Positions 10,747 through 21,927 of a stretch of 64,000 bases of DNA are shown piece after piece. The first letter of the stretch is position 1, and each line of letters starts with the position of its first letter. Both the position numbers and the translations under genes were made by a program. Source of the DNA: Exobasidium rhododendri (taxonomy: Eukaryota; Basidiomycota; Exobasidiomycetes; Exobasidiales; Exobasidiaceae); the NCBI GenBank assembly GCA_026210745.1, contig CP110630.1:3720001-3784000 (forward strand), given 5' to 3'. The notes under the pieces are model-generated. The model made no database searches, was not told where the DNA came from, and worked only from the letters and a program-made list of their open reading frames with translations.

Positions 10747-11718
10747 TCAATCTCCCCCGCCTCCATCGTCACCACCACCACCACCGCCATCGTCCTGGGG
10801 TAGAACAAAACAGTCAGAAAGAGTTTCTTTCTCGGCACTATGGTGCATCCTCTCGATGTTCTACTCACGCCTTGACCATCTTGGTAGCCATCTTGGTAAG
10901 AGTTGTCTTGCATGTTGTCTAGTCCATCCATGAGCAAGGCTCCACCCAGCACTGCAAAGTTCCAGTCAAGACGACAGAGTGTAAATAAACAAAGGAACAG
11001 TGTATCCTGCAGTCACTTCTGAAAGCCCATTACTCACATCCACCGCCCATACCAAGTGCCATTCCACCCATTCCCATTCCGCCTCCCCCTCCCATCCGCC
11101 TACCTCCTCCCCCGAGTCCACCAAATCGGCTTGAAGATTGTTGTGCCATCATAGGCTGCTGACTGTATCCCTGCTGCGCGTATCCCTGCTGCGCGTATCC
11201 CTGCTGACCGTAGCCACCTCCTCCCATCTGCTGCTGCTGACCGTATCCAGTTTGCTGCTGGTATGGGCTTTGACTGTACTGACTGCGCTGTTCTGTTGGA
11301 GGTGGTCCAGTTGGTGGTGAGAAATTGCCCCCATTTTCATCAAGCGGATGAACCCATATCGATCTGGGGGGAGTAGCGCGAGTATCTACGAAGAAATGAC
11401 GGTTGTAGCTTTGAAGGGGAAATCAGTTCATCAGCTCTCGGATTGAAGTCATCATCAAAGATAATCATCGAGAAGAACGTAGATGACTCACTTGTTGTCC
11501 CATTGCTTCACCCAGCCATCAGGAAGAGCTCTATCACTACCACCACTTCCTGGACTTTGTTGTGCCCCGTATACACCTTGCTGTTGCTGTATATGTTGCT
11601 GACCTCCATAGCCACCACCTCCTTGTTGACCATAAGAATTGCCGTACTGGCTGTTCATCGGTCGGCCGTCACCTTGACCCGATTGCGCCTTAGCGGCCAA
11701 CTTGTCCAAGAAGCCCAT
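10747..11718 (-). CDS. WW-domain protein with Gly/Gln-rich tail (WWM1-like)
   Basis: Exons (minus) 11718-11492, 11408-11038, 10951-10869 and 10794-10747, 242 residues. The WW domain is at about residues 65-98: LPDGWVKQWDNNYNRHFFVD ending in SIWVHPLDE. It spans the first splice, which restores both the fold and the frame. WW domains bind proline-rich peptides. The rest is low complexity: Gln/Gly/Tyr-rich flanks with a GYAQQ tandem repeat, a Met/Gly-rich segment, then GGLLGGALLMDGLDNMQDN and an acidic Gly tail. This layout matches yeast WWM1-type proteins, which have been linked to metacaspase, but that link is by family only. The last exon encodes only DDGGGGGGDDGGGGD. Confidence 0.82.
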
Positions 11719-12211
11719 TCTGGATGTGTCTCTTGTGTGTATATGAGTGTGTGAAGAAAAGACTTCCTCGGGACTCTCAGTGACAAAAAGAGCTCGATGA
11801 GTCGATGAGAATGAGTCGGTAGTTCAACATTCCGCCTGAATGCAGTATAGCATACTTTCGTTGGACTGGTGCGTGGCTGTACCTCCACGTGGAAGACTGC
11901 CAAGCTTTTATGTGTGGCTCACGTCGAGATCTGAAGTGGAAGAGTAGAAAGAGATGTATAATTGCAGGGATGAAGGAAGTGAGGCGGACAGGGCGCGAGG
12001 CAGAACGGGAAAATAAGCTTAGGAGTCGTGATAGTCTATAAGTGGGCGACAAAGTGCTGATGGGGAAGACGATGAATTTGTGAGATGGCTGCTATGATGC
12101 AAATGGAGCGCGGAATCAGAAGGAGACATGACAAGGTTTTAATGGATAATCGTACAGTGTGTAGAAGCAAGGAGGAGAGAAGGTGAAGGAAGGGGTATGC
12201 GCAGGGTGCAT
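11719..12211. other. Intergenic between WW-domain and kinase-like genes
   Basis: About 490 bases, the WW gene promoter and the 3' flank of the sugar-kinase-like gene. No gene is seen. Confidence 0.5.
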
Positions 12212-13183
12212 CTACCTCTTTTCAAGAACACTGCTTAATGCCATAGCGCCCCTCGTTGCCGGATCGGCTACGTATTCCACTGCTGCAAAGACAATGTCAA
12301 GTTTATGTAGTTCCTCGATCAGTAAGTTTCTGTACCTTTCCTGACCGACCAGGCCACCGCCAAGGCAGAGAACGGAAGACTGAGGGGAAAGATGAGCTTT
12401 GGCACGCTTGTTTGGTCGCAGGATATCCTGAATCTGCAGGGCAATGAAATGCGCTTGCGTATGTAGAATCTCCAGGCAGAACTCGTCTCCGTGGGTGAAA
12501 GCGAGATGGAAGACGAGAGGCGTCAGAGATGCTAGGCGATGCTTCCTTTCTGATGTTGCTCTTGGTACGACAGAGTCATGAGTGGATGAGAAAGAAGAAG
12601 CAGCACTAGAGTCTTCTGCCGTCTTGGCAGATCTACGGTGATGATGCCCAAGTCCGTGAGGTATTGTGTTGGTGTTACTACTGCTGCGGTATCCACTAGG
12701 GCTTGAGCTGAGAGAAGGGATGGGTGAATGACCGTGACGGCTGTCACCCACTTTGACTGCCGTGGGCGGGAGAAGGTTGATCGAAGCTTTTCCTTGAGGT
12801 ATTCTAAAGGGGGCAGATGTATCGTGGTTGCGCATGCCGGAGGAGAAACACAGATCGGCAGCGGCGGAAGAAGAAGAAGAAGAACAGGTGATGCTCGGTA
12901 GATCATTGCTGGAAGAAGCAGAAGACCCACGAGGCACATCGTCAAAGTAGACGGCTCGCAATAGATCGTCCGTGGAGATCAAGTTCCAAGCCTGCAAGAT
13001 ACGATCTCTTAGCATTTGACCGTAGGGTAAATGCGTCTCACTTCTGCCATTACTTTGATGAGAATCCACTTTCACTACAGGTGAACCACTGCTCCCTGAT
13101 GCCCCAACTGAGACGGGAAATTCTCTCGACATCTTCCCAGTGATCTCCATGTCATCTTCTAAGGTACTGTCCGATCGTAGTTG

Positions 13184-13226
<43 letters not shown>

Positions 13227-14020
13227 TCTTGCGCATCTCGCTCGTTCTCCGAATCATCGTCTCCCCTCTCTCTCGCTAATCTTTCTCGATCGGCTAGATC
13301 AAGCACCCTTCGGACTGCAGCTCTTCCCACAGAATAGCCACTGCCTTCATCACCCAAGAGCCATCCAAAGCCGCCGACTCGACCCAATACTTTCAGCATT
13401 CCATTTTGACACCTCTTGAAGCTCATAACAATGCTTCCCGTTCCAGCGATCGCTACTACACCACTCTGGATATCGGGTCGAGAAACGTCAGTGATCGGAG
13501 ATGCCAACAGTGATGTGTCGTTGGCCACGATGAGCCGTTCACTTGGGTACGGTAGATTCAGCAGTGTGGCCAGGTGCGGGCTTAGATTCTTCACATCAGC
13601 TGGGCTGTCCACACCGGCAATTCCAAACCAGGCGGCTTGAAAGGTCGGTGTTAGCAGCGCAGTCGCACAAGAGGCAGGCCTGATAGCTCGTAGAGCATCT
13701 GAGATTGTATTAATAGACTTGTCCTCGGCTGCTTGATCCATCTTAGTATCAAGTCGGTCTTCTTCTTCTACGTCCAAGAGTGGATCTCCTCCTGCATATC
13801 GCTTGCAGACTTGCTGTAGTGCGTCTTTCACTGCTTCTTCGACATTGTTGAGAAACGTGTGGAGTCCTTCATCGGTGAAGTTCGAAGGTCCGCCTCTGCC
13901 TTTCCCGATAAGTTGACCATGTTCATCACATATTGCTGCTGCCGCCTTTGTGCCTCCGCAATCTACAGCCAGGTATAATCGAGACGGCCAGTCTTCAATT
14001 AGGCCGGTCCTAGACGCCAT
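12212..14020 (-). CDS. N-acetylglucosamine kinase-like protein (BadF/BadG/BcrA/BcrD ATPase family)
   Basis: Single exon, 602 residues from the ATG at 14020; the open frame extends upstream but without a better ATG. The family is an ASKHA-fold ATPase that includes eukaryotic GlcNAc kinase (GlcNAc to GlcNAc-6-phosphate). Motifs present: phosphate-1 AVDCGGTKAAAAICDEHG (about 18-35), FGIAGVDSPADV, VANDTSLLA, adenosine-type AIAGTGSIVMS (about 190-199), GGFGWLLGDEGSGYSVGR, and C-terminal VLCLGGGL (about 550). About 280 low-complexity residues split the kinase fold in two. The insert contains a 14-Asp run (from about residue 266), Ser runs and a Pro/Ser stretch. The core residues look intact, so activity is plausible. 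Substrate is inferred from family only. Confidence 0.82.
13186..13226. repeat. CGT trinucleotide repeat coding for poly-Asp
   Basis: About 13 perfect CGT units. On the minus strand they encode the run of Asp inside the GlcNAc-kinase-like gene. Likely variable in length between strains. Confidence 0.9.
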
Positions 14021-15229
14021 GATCAGAGGGGAGAAAATGATGTGTTTCAATTTGCAGGAGGCAGGTCGCTTCACCTTTTCCTGGCCTCTGTCGAAGGATG
14101 AGAGGATCAAGTGCCTCTTCTGCAAATCGATTGACTAGCCATTTATTCCTTCTTGCTTGGGATCTTCAAGACAGACTTCCAGAGGAGGGATGTGCCCCTA
14201 TTATTCTCGATGGCTTTTTGCTCTATCACAGCGGCTTTCCAGCAGAAAGGAGGCGGCAAGGGAGGCTGACGGAAGCCAAACAGAGTGATATGTTTACCAG
14301 GTTATTGATAATTCTCCACCTTCTTTGGAAATGCTCCTCCCGCCTGACGCAAATTTGACACTCTGTGCGGAGAGAGAAAATTCTAAAGCCGATGTCCACC
14401 AAGTCTCCCCGAGCAAGCGTCACGGACAACGTAAAGGCGAAAGAGAGACAGCGTTCTAGGTGACCGTAGAGGGCATGGCGCTATAGCTTTTAGGATGGGT
14501 GGTGCAAGTGGTCGTGGCAGAGACGACCTTTCGCTTCGAGAGGAGAGGGAGGCATTCACGATCTCTGGCCAGTCAAACTAGAGCTTCCTGGACATCTTTT
14601 CTTAGACATGTTTAAATCTATTTATTGAAAGAGCTGGTGAAGACGAGAGATTAGAAAGACGGGTTTAATCTTCTCTGCAGCTCCTGTACTTCCGGATATA
14701 ATTACTATCCGAAAGGTCTTGCGAATGTAATGCGCTTTCGAGGATCGAGTCAGAGTACAGATAATTCCCGTACTACTGTACTGATATTTAAAGCACTCTA
14801 TGCGAAAACCCGGGGAGGGAATTTAGTAGTCGCGAAACCAATAAGGCAGGGGCCTGTCTAAATTTAATTTTACTATTCTTTCCAACGGTGAGTAGGCTGA
14901 AAGAGTATGATCCGTGTCAGAGTCACTCTCCCCCCTCATCGAGTCGTCTTGCGCCTGCAGTGTGCATCCCCGATGATCATGAAGACGGAAGGCGCAGAGG
15001 TGGAGAGAGGACCACTACATATGGGAGAGGGGCGTCCCTCGTCAGAGGGCTTGTGGCGAAAGGCAGATCAGGTCTAGCCTATGCATCTCTTGGCAGCAGG
15101 TGCTTGTTGATGCATGTGTCGGTCGGTCTTCTCGCCGAAGCTAATCCCTTCTTCTAATTTTTAATAGGGCCCGGAATAGACGTGGGGGAAGGGAAGGGGG
15201 GGGGGGATAACGAAGAAAAGGAGAAAGTA
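14021..15229. other. 1.2 kb intergenic region upstream of kinase-like gene
   Basis: No convincing gene. The short open frames lack family signals and codon bias. The region has AT-rich patches near 14600-14790 and 14860-14880, and an 11-base G run at 15196-15206. It probably holds the promoter of the minus-strand kinase-like gene and the 3' end of REV7. Confidence 0.5.
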
Positions 15230-16975
15230 CTACCACCCACTCGCGCTGTTCGTTCCAATGCTACCAAGCCCCTTTCCACTTCCGTATCCAGCGAAATCAT
15301 TGACGCTCTGTATACTTCCGCCACTGCCGCTGGTGTCTATGGAATCCACATCGCTGCCACTGTCTACGTCTTCCACTACTTCTTCAGCTTGTCCGTCTTT
15401 CCCTTTCTGCCTCTTCTTTTGCTTGGTATTGCGAGATGTTGGGGCGCCGCTGGAGCTTGGTCGTGGCAGAGGTGCATCAATGTCCCTCTCCCCAACCTGA
15501 ATCGAGACGTCTATCGGATTGAGCTGCTGCGTCGATCGTCGTTGTGATTTCGTTCTTCCTTTCAGTGAGCTCGTTTCTTCTTGACTGGCTCGCTTGGCGG
15601 CAGGATTCTCTTCTACATACAGCATCAGCTTTGATGAGCGGCGATAAGCAAAAATTGTCGGTGTCAACAACACGCTTTCTTCGTTGCTCTCCATCAATCG
15701 CACATGTACAGTCTCACATTGATGACACCCGTATCCAAGCTCTTCACTGGCAGGACAAGAGGCTCGCCGTCTTCGCTTCTCTCTTGACTCTTTGCGTTCT
15801 CGTCTGTCTGACCGCTTGCCCTTCTGCCGTGCAACTCTTTAAAAGGCACCCACGGACCTTGCGAAGGTTCCTGTTGGGGGAAGTAAATGTCAGTGAGACC
15901 CTCAACAACACTATCCCTTTCGATACCGTGTTTCGCACGTCACCACTCTTGTCGTCCGTCTGCGGTTCCTCGCCGTCTTTCATGTCGAGTACGACAGCCC
16001 AAGTCACATCTGGCATGTAGGGAAGAAGGTCGGTTCACTTCGGTACTCAAGTACATTCGCCGTTGAAAATCATATCGCTCACCTTCGACATTCTCAATAT
16101 CATCCAATGCGCCGTCGAGTGAGATGAGCTTCATCATGAAGGCTCGCAGATGTAACTCGATCGTTTCCATTGTCATGTTGCCAGGGATACTGATATAAAA
16201 GAGGAAGAAAGTCGAACCAATTATGATCAGTCTTGCTGTCTCGTGTGCACTCAAAAGCGTAGCGTTGCTCTGGCTCACCTTAAATTCCGATCGCGAGGTG
16301 GTACGTTATCAAGCAATACGAGGATGTCAAAGCGATATCGTTCTAAGATCTGGCCACTTGAGATGCTTGTCAAGACAAGATGTATTGATCGTAGTATGGA
16401 CTATAGAGATATTTGTCATAGCAGAGTATTGCAGAGTATCAGTGTTAGACCACACGGCGTGGTAAACAGAAAAGGAAAAGGAATTGGCATACCTTCTCCA
16501 TTTGCACCTTTGCCGCACTCAGGACCTCATCAATGTAGGAGGTGAGTCCCGGATGACGAGATGCCCACACTGGGACTCTGTACCGCTGCCGTCGTGTGAA
16601 TATGTCTGGTAGACACCGTGAGTCAGGGCATGTAATGAGATCTTTCCCATGTACTTTACGTAGAAGAACACTCACTAGGAGGGTAGACTTGACGATGGCA
16701 GAGTATTGTATGTATGGCAGTCTTGACTGATAAATGCAATGCAGATGCCACTGTCTTAAGCCTTGCTCTCTTTCAATCAGCTCAGACAGGATTGCAGACT
16801 TACCGAATCCACACAGGACCTCTATTGTCTCTAGAGGAGGGCAAAATTCGGAAAATAGTGTTGGTAATGGCTTCTCGTGGCTACCAGCCGTCATTCTGCA
16901 CTCACCATTGTATGTAAGCTGTGTGCCGTCTGCCGGTGCCGATGCTGCTACTCTTGAGGTCGTAGCAGTGGCCAT
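15230..16975 (-). CDS. REV7: REV7/MAD2L2: HORMA-domain subunit of DNA polymerase zeta
   Basis: Nine exons (minus): 16975-16906, 16830-16804, 16726-16676, 16605-16493, 16400-16279, 16189-16083, 16009-15927, 15870-15718 and 15628-15230; 374 residues. REV7 bridges REV3 and REV1 in translesion synthesis. Spliced motifs follow REV7 order: LTYNETIEVLCGF, VKTAIHTILCHRQVYP, NIFTRRQRYRVPVWASRHPG, LTSYIDEVLSAAKVQMEK, ILERYRFDILVLL, IELHLRAFMMKLISLDGALD, TWAVVLDMKD, GPWVPFKELHG and VINLMLYVEENPAAK. Every junction keeps frame. Exon 2 is only 27 bases, and intron 7 is about 56 bases with a GTATCG donor. After the HORMA fold (about residue 255) there is a 120-residue Ser/Lys/Asp-rich tail absent from animal REV7. 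A probable bidirectional promoter is shared with the TBC gene (start to start 254 bases). Confidence 0.88.
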
Positions 16976-17229
16976 AGAGCCGAAAGAATATCAAGACGCT
17001 GAGCTGACCGTCCTACACTTAATTCGGGGCGTCAGTACGTCGACAACAACTAAATGGCAATCTTGGCGCTCGCACTGACAAATTAGAGTGTATTGAGGCA
17101 CCACTTCAGCGAGATCTCTCTGCTCCGAAAGAAACTAATTGCCTCGCGCGACTTGGTCTTCCACAAGGAACCCTTGATGGCTAGAATCAGCACGGTCCAC
17201 TGAGAACATCATCATACAAGGAGCAGAAG

Positions 17230-20079
17230 ATGGATGGCGGTGATGGTGATGACGGTGATCTTTCGATTTCTATTTCGGAGCAAGACAGCTATGCTCCCGG
17301 GTGTGGAGATCTCAAGATACATCCGGTAGATGTGGATCCATCCAGTCCAGTAGATGGAGGAGGTGATCTCGGGAAGGGGCTCAAGAATCATGCTGATGCC
17401 ACCGGTGGCGAAGACACAAGCAAGGATGTGGAAGAAGACGAGGGTGGAGAAGGAGAAAGAGAAGAAGCTGGTGAGTATGTAGCATGTTGGAAGCTCAGTA
17501 CAAGTACACTGAAATTATAACCCTTATTTCTCTCAGATTTGACTTCGTCTGTGACCAATCCGCCTGTCGTCGTCGTAAGGGATGTTGACGGCTCTTCAGA
17601 CGAAGGCCTAGGAGACTTCCCAAAAAGGAGAAGACCGAGTCGACTGTCTCACCAGCGTAACGAGTCAGTTCCACTAAAGCGATATGACATAGAAAGTGCA
17701 GCGGCTGGCTTGCACATCTCTTCAGCAACGAGCAGAATCGAGGAAGACTTGCAGAGCGATCGCTTCCATGAAGCCGATCATTCCACTTACATACAGAGGC
17801 GTGACTCAAAGTTCAGCGAGGCAGAAGACGCAGGTCTAGATTTTGTAGATGTATCTCTGGATCGAGAGGTGACGCCTCGCTCACCCTACGGTCCTGGCGC
17901 CTTCTACGCCTCCCGAAGCGCAGTTGAGATTCGACAGGACTCGATTTCCTCCAATAGTGATGCTGCAAAAAGAGCTGCCTCAGAAGCAGAAGAGAGGGAC
18001 AGGAGATTCAAGGAGCAGCAGCTGTATCGTCGGGAACGAAGCACAAGTGACGGCGGTACTTCGACCTCAAGTCGCAGTTCACAAACGACAGGACACACAG
18101 TCAAAGGACGGTACATGCGAAGGCGAAGTCGGGCTGCTAGTCCGGAACCACACAATACGATTAATGTTGCCAGCAGCAGCAGCCGTTCCTCTTCCTTGTC
18201 CTTGAATGTCCCTCAAGCTAATGATGTCCCTGCAATAGGAGGTGGTCTGATCATGGCCGTAGCCGGAGAGGACGGCGAGATCAATATGTTGTCAGTGGAA
18301 GACAGAGCCATGCCCGCTGCAGCAGATCTGGAGCAGAACAGTCCTGCGCGGGAGTCTACAGAGCTAGAAGCAGGGAATGGGGATAGGCATGAAATAGAGG
18401 AGACTAGAGAGCACGACTGCAATTCACAAATCGAGGGAGAGGGCTCTTCTGCTGTCGCTGAAGACACTGACGAGATTGCTGTGACTCCCACCATGCCTAG
18501 CGCTGAAAGTAACAACAGTCTCAATGATGCAGCCGACAAGAAAGAAGGCAAGAGGCGGCGGACATCTTCGAACAAGCCTTCTGCGCTAGAGCAGCACGTC
18601 TCCCGGACCAGAATGACAAACTTGCCGCCCAAACCAAAAGATGAAGACGTCAAGCATTTGCACGATTTCGAAGCGATGATGAAGCTTTCGAAAGAGGTGG
18701 AAAGGAAGAAACAGCAAGAGAGCGAGGAAAAGAAGCAAAGTAGGGACTTGGAAGTGCAGGAAAGCATGAAAGTGTGGGACAAGGACATCTTGCCAAGCTG
18801 GACGAGAGCGAGACGGGAAGTGAAATTGAGAAAACTCTGGTGGAAAGGCATCCCGTCGAGCATTCGGGGCAGACTGTGGGCGCTCTCCTGTGGGAATAAT
18901 CAGATGCTGCCGAGGAATCTGTACAACAAAGCTACAGCAGAGGCCAAGAAGAGGATAGACGAAGCACGCTTTCCTGCTATTGATATGCATGCGATAGACA
19001 TGGACATTGCCGAGACACTCCCAAGCCTCAAATTGTTCCAAAAGGAGACAGGTCCCTTGTATGATGATCTCTACTCGGTGCTGTGTGCATTTGTCATTGT
19101 GCAGATAGACCGGGAGGAAGCCAAAGGGAGCTTCAATCAAGGGGAAGAGAAAGTACAGGTATATCAAGAGGGAGCAGCTTCGTTGGCAGCTATGCTCCTG
19201 ACAAATCTGTCCCCAGCAGAAACGTTGATTGCTCTGGTGAACCTCATCGCAGAGCGTCCTTGGCTTCGAGCTTTGTTTGTAGTCCCGAGCACAGCACCGA
19301 CTACGGCCAAGTCTAAGTCAAGCAAACAAGATCCAGCAGCGGGCTTTGAGCGTGTCTTCGACACTCTCCTGGCTGATCAAATGCCCAAAGTGTATGCAAA
19401 CATGCAAGCAAGGGGTGTTCGTCCTAGTGCTTATGTGACGAGATGGGTGAAGACCTTGTTCGTACCCTATCTTACATTTGATGTCGTCGCCCGACTCTGG
19501 GATTGCATGTGAGTACTGATCCGAGAAGATGCAGAGGAAAAGGTGTAGACTATCGTGTCGTTTGCTGAATCATCTTTGGACCCCCCTCTACTGAAGATTG
19601 CTTGATGAAGGTGATGCCCTGATCTTCCGAACTGGGATTGCACTCATTTCACTCTTGTCGGCAAGGCTATATGTACCTGACAAGAAGGAAGTGAGTTTCA
19701 CCTTCTTGGTTCTTTTTGAACGACTGCGCCTTTCATCTGACAATCTCTCCTTTCCCTCTCTCCCTGACTCTCCCTCCCTCAGCTCATCTCGATCCTGCGA
19801 GGCAACAATCGAGCAGCTCTGAGCGTGTGGGACCGCGTACGCTTCGGCTCTGGTCCTCTCTCACCATCGCTTCCCAAACCAAATGGGAGCGAGACTAGCC
19901 AGGTTGCACAAAAGCATCTATCCGTGGAAGCGCCGCTGGAATCTGTCCCACTCGACAACATCTACGGAGGTCAGTACGACATCAACGAGACGAACCTCTT
20001 TCAAGTACTGGAAGAGCAAGGCAGCTGGTGGAAAGACAGTACGCTGGAGCGTCTATTAGACCGAGAACTGGTAACATAG
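17230..20079 (+). CDS. TBC-domain protein (TBC1D12/14-like), possible inactive Rab-GAP
   Basis: Exons 17230-17470, 17537-19508, 19597-19690 and 19783-20079, 867 residues. The first 500 residues are Ser/Glu/Asp-rich and disordered. The TBC fold covers about 510-850: WWKGIPSSIRGRLWALSCGN, LPSLKLFQKETGPLYDDLYS, AASLAAMLLTNL, FVPYLTFDVVARLWDCI and DEGDALIFRTGIALISLL. These resemble TBC1D12/14 more than other groups. TBC proteins are normally Rab GTPase-activating proteins using an Arg and a Gln finger. Here the IxxDxxR site reads IDMDIAE (Glu at about 573), and the YxQ site reads YQE (Glu at about 625). GAP activity is therefore doubtful, while Rab binding or scaffolding is possible. The gene converges with DCD1. 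Confidence 0.85.
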
Positions 20080-20137
20080 TGTCTGCCGTAATATTATCAA
20101 CAATGCACGAGATGAAGACAACAACGTCGAGTGCTTA

Positions 20138-20179
20138 CATTAGTGGAGATGCATTAGTGGAGATGCATTAGTGGAGATG
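20138..20179. repeat. Three tandem copies of a 14-base unit
   Basis: CATTAGTGGAGATG is repeated three times without a mismatch. It lies in the short space between the convergent TBC and DCD1 genes. Confidence 0.95.
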
Positions 20180-20233
20180 GATAGTACGTTATAGAGTGGG
20201 AGAAAGATGAATCTCGGAGTGGGCAGCTTATCA

Positions 20234-21567
20234 TCACATTGGTTGAGTCTGTCGTATCTTCACGCCTGCCTCCTGGAAGATTGTGCGGGATCGATCATCC
20301 ATGCTGTACGTCAGCTGGTAGACGACTTCTCGAACGCCCGTCTGGACGATCTTGACAGCACAGCGCAGACATGGGCAGCTGAACGCAAGGGAGAGATATG
20401 TTTACGAGAGTGAGTTCAGATGATCGGGTTCACCCTCTCCTTACTGCCTCTCCCTCGCGCGTGCTCACTCACGTATTGCAGTAGAGGACCGTTCCTTCGG
20501 CTCCCCCACTTTCTCTACCGCACTCCAGTAGAGCGTTTTCTTCTGCATGCAAACAAAGGCATTCATCTAGTGCTGTGCCACCTGCCGCACCTCCATTGCA
20601 GCGACTACATCCGCCTTCGGCACAGTTTGTCAGACCTCTGGGTGTACCGTTATAACCAGTCGAGAGTACTCTGTTATTTCTTATCAAGACGGCGCCGACT
20701 CTCCTTTTCATGCAATTGGAGCGTAATGATGCGAGTGTGCAAAGTGACAGAAAGTACGTATCCCAGGAAGGTCGCAATCGATGAGTTGAAGATAGTGAAA
20801 GAGAGGAAAGGTGAGTGTGCAAGGACGACAAGGTAAGGTATGGATTCTGAATCGTAAGGGTTGTGGACTCCATAAGTGAGCGAAGAGACTGCGAAGGTGT
20901 TTGAGAGGCAATGATGCCGGATGGTAAGACTACCTGATGGGAGACAGCAGCGAGGTCCGTCGATGAATCGAGCCCGTTGTGCAGTGAAGTGCTATGAGTG
21001 GAAGAAGGGGTCAAGGGGAGGTCGTGAGAAGCAGGCTGCTGTCGTCGCTTTGTCGGCAGCCCATACAATTGATCGTCATCTGCAATGACAAAATCTTCCA
21101 GTGAGATCGACCTTTCCCTGGAGGCTCTTCTGGAAAGGAAAAAAAAAAGGAGGAAGAGTCGGTAAGCATACATACGAATGCTCTTCAGTCTTGGTCATCC
21201 CCAACACGCACCTCCTGACTTCTCTCTTCCAACGTGCCGTCACTGGTGCATCGACACCGACCAGCAGGAAGAACGGTCTCTTGTCGAATCCAATCTCGAG
21301 CTCCGCCTTTGATCTAAGATCCAAGGTCACGATGTTGTCCCTCCAATGAGCAGTAGAGTGCTCTAATAATGACTGTGTGGACTCGAATTCAAACGTCTCT
21401 TGCACGGTGTCAGAGCCGCTGTGGCATAGTGGAAGCAGCTCGGCGCCATGTTGTTGAAGTGAACTCGAATATGTAAGAAACGCAGGCCGAAAGTGATGAT
21501 GAACGATGAGATACTTTGCAATCTCAAATTTCCCACTGCATGCTGGCCCAACAAGAGCGATGAGCAT
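20234..21567 (-). CDS. DCD1: DCD1: deoxycytidylate (dCMP) deaminase
   Basis: Exons (minus) 21567-21176, 21129-20473 and 20378-20234, 397 residues. It converts dCMP to dUMP for thymidylate synthesis. The N-terminus carries a degenerate P-loop (LVGPACSGKF, about 5-14) and a nucleoside-kinase-like region, as in other fungal Dcd1. The deaminase domain starts near RPSWDTYFLSL and has RSNCMKRRVGAVLI, STGYNGTPRGLTNC, the zinc His/Glu pair in LCLHAEENALLE, and the zinc Cys pair in TCPCLRCAVKIVQTGVREVV, which is completed by the last splice. The tail ends VKIRQTQPM. An upstream in-frame start is possible, but MLIALVGPACSGK fits the family. Residues about 145-200 are a Ser/Thr-rich linker. Confidence 0.93.
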
Positions 21568-21927
21568 TCTCTCCTCCCTTTCTGCGTCGACGAGATGCTG
21601 GAGCGGAAAGCGGCACAAAGTCTAGAGGTGGGTATATGTTACCGAAGAAGGGGGGGGGGGTCAAATTAAATCTATATTCCAAATATCCCCTTACGGGTAT
21701 AACACAAAAAGTTCGTCTGAACTACGTAGTGTACGCGCCGCGTCTGGGGAGGTGCGCACTGATCACAAGAAAGCAAGGTGCCGAAGTGGTAGTGGCAGGA
21801 ATGATATTTGCTAAGGAGAGATGCGATAGTGACGCACGAATAGCATGGCAATAGTAGTGTGGGAATGATGGATGGAATACAAATACATGGTATGCAAGAT
21901 CACTTGCTTGCGGGCTTTTAAAATACC
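21568..21927. other. Intergenic upstream of DCD1
   Basis: About 360 bases between two minus-strand genes. An 11-base G run is at 21650-21660. No gene is seen; it is probably the DCD1 promoter and the TRS31 3' end. Confidence 0.5.

Noticed and set aside
14888-15157. 89-codon plus-strand frame in the 1.2 kb gap
   Set aside because: Its first codon is GTG, and it lacks composition or motifs of a real fungal protein.
18213-18863. 216-codon minus-strand frame opposite the TBC gene
   Set aside because: Ser/Cys/Leu-rich complement of the disordered TBC N-terminus; no start context and no motif.
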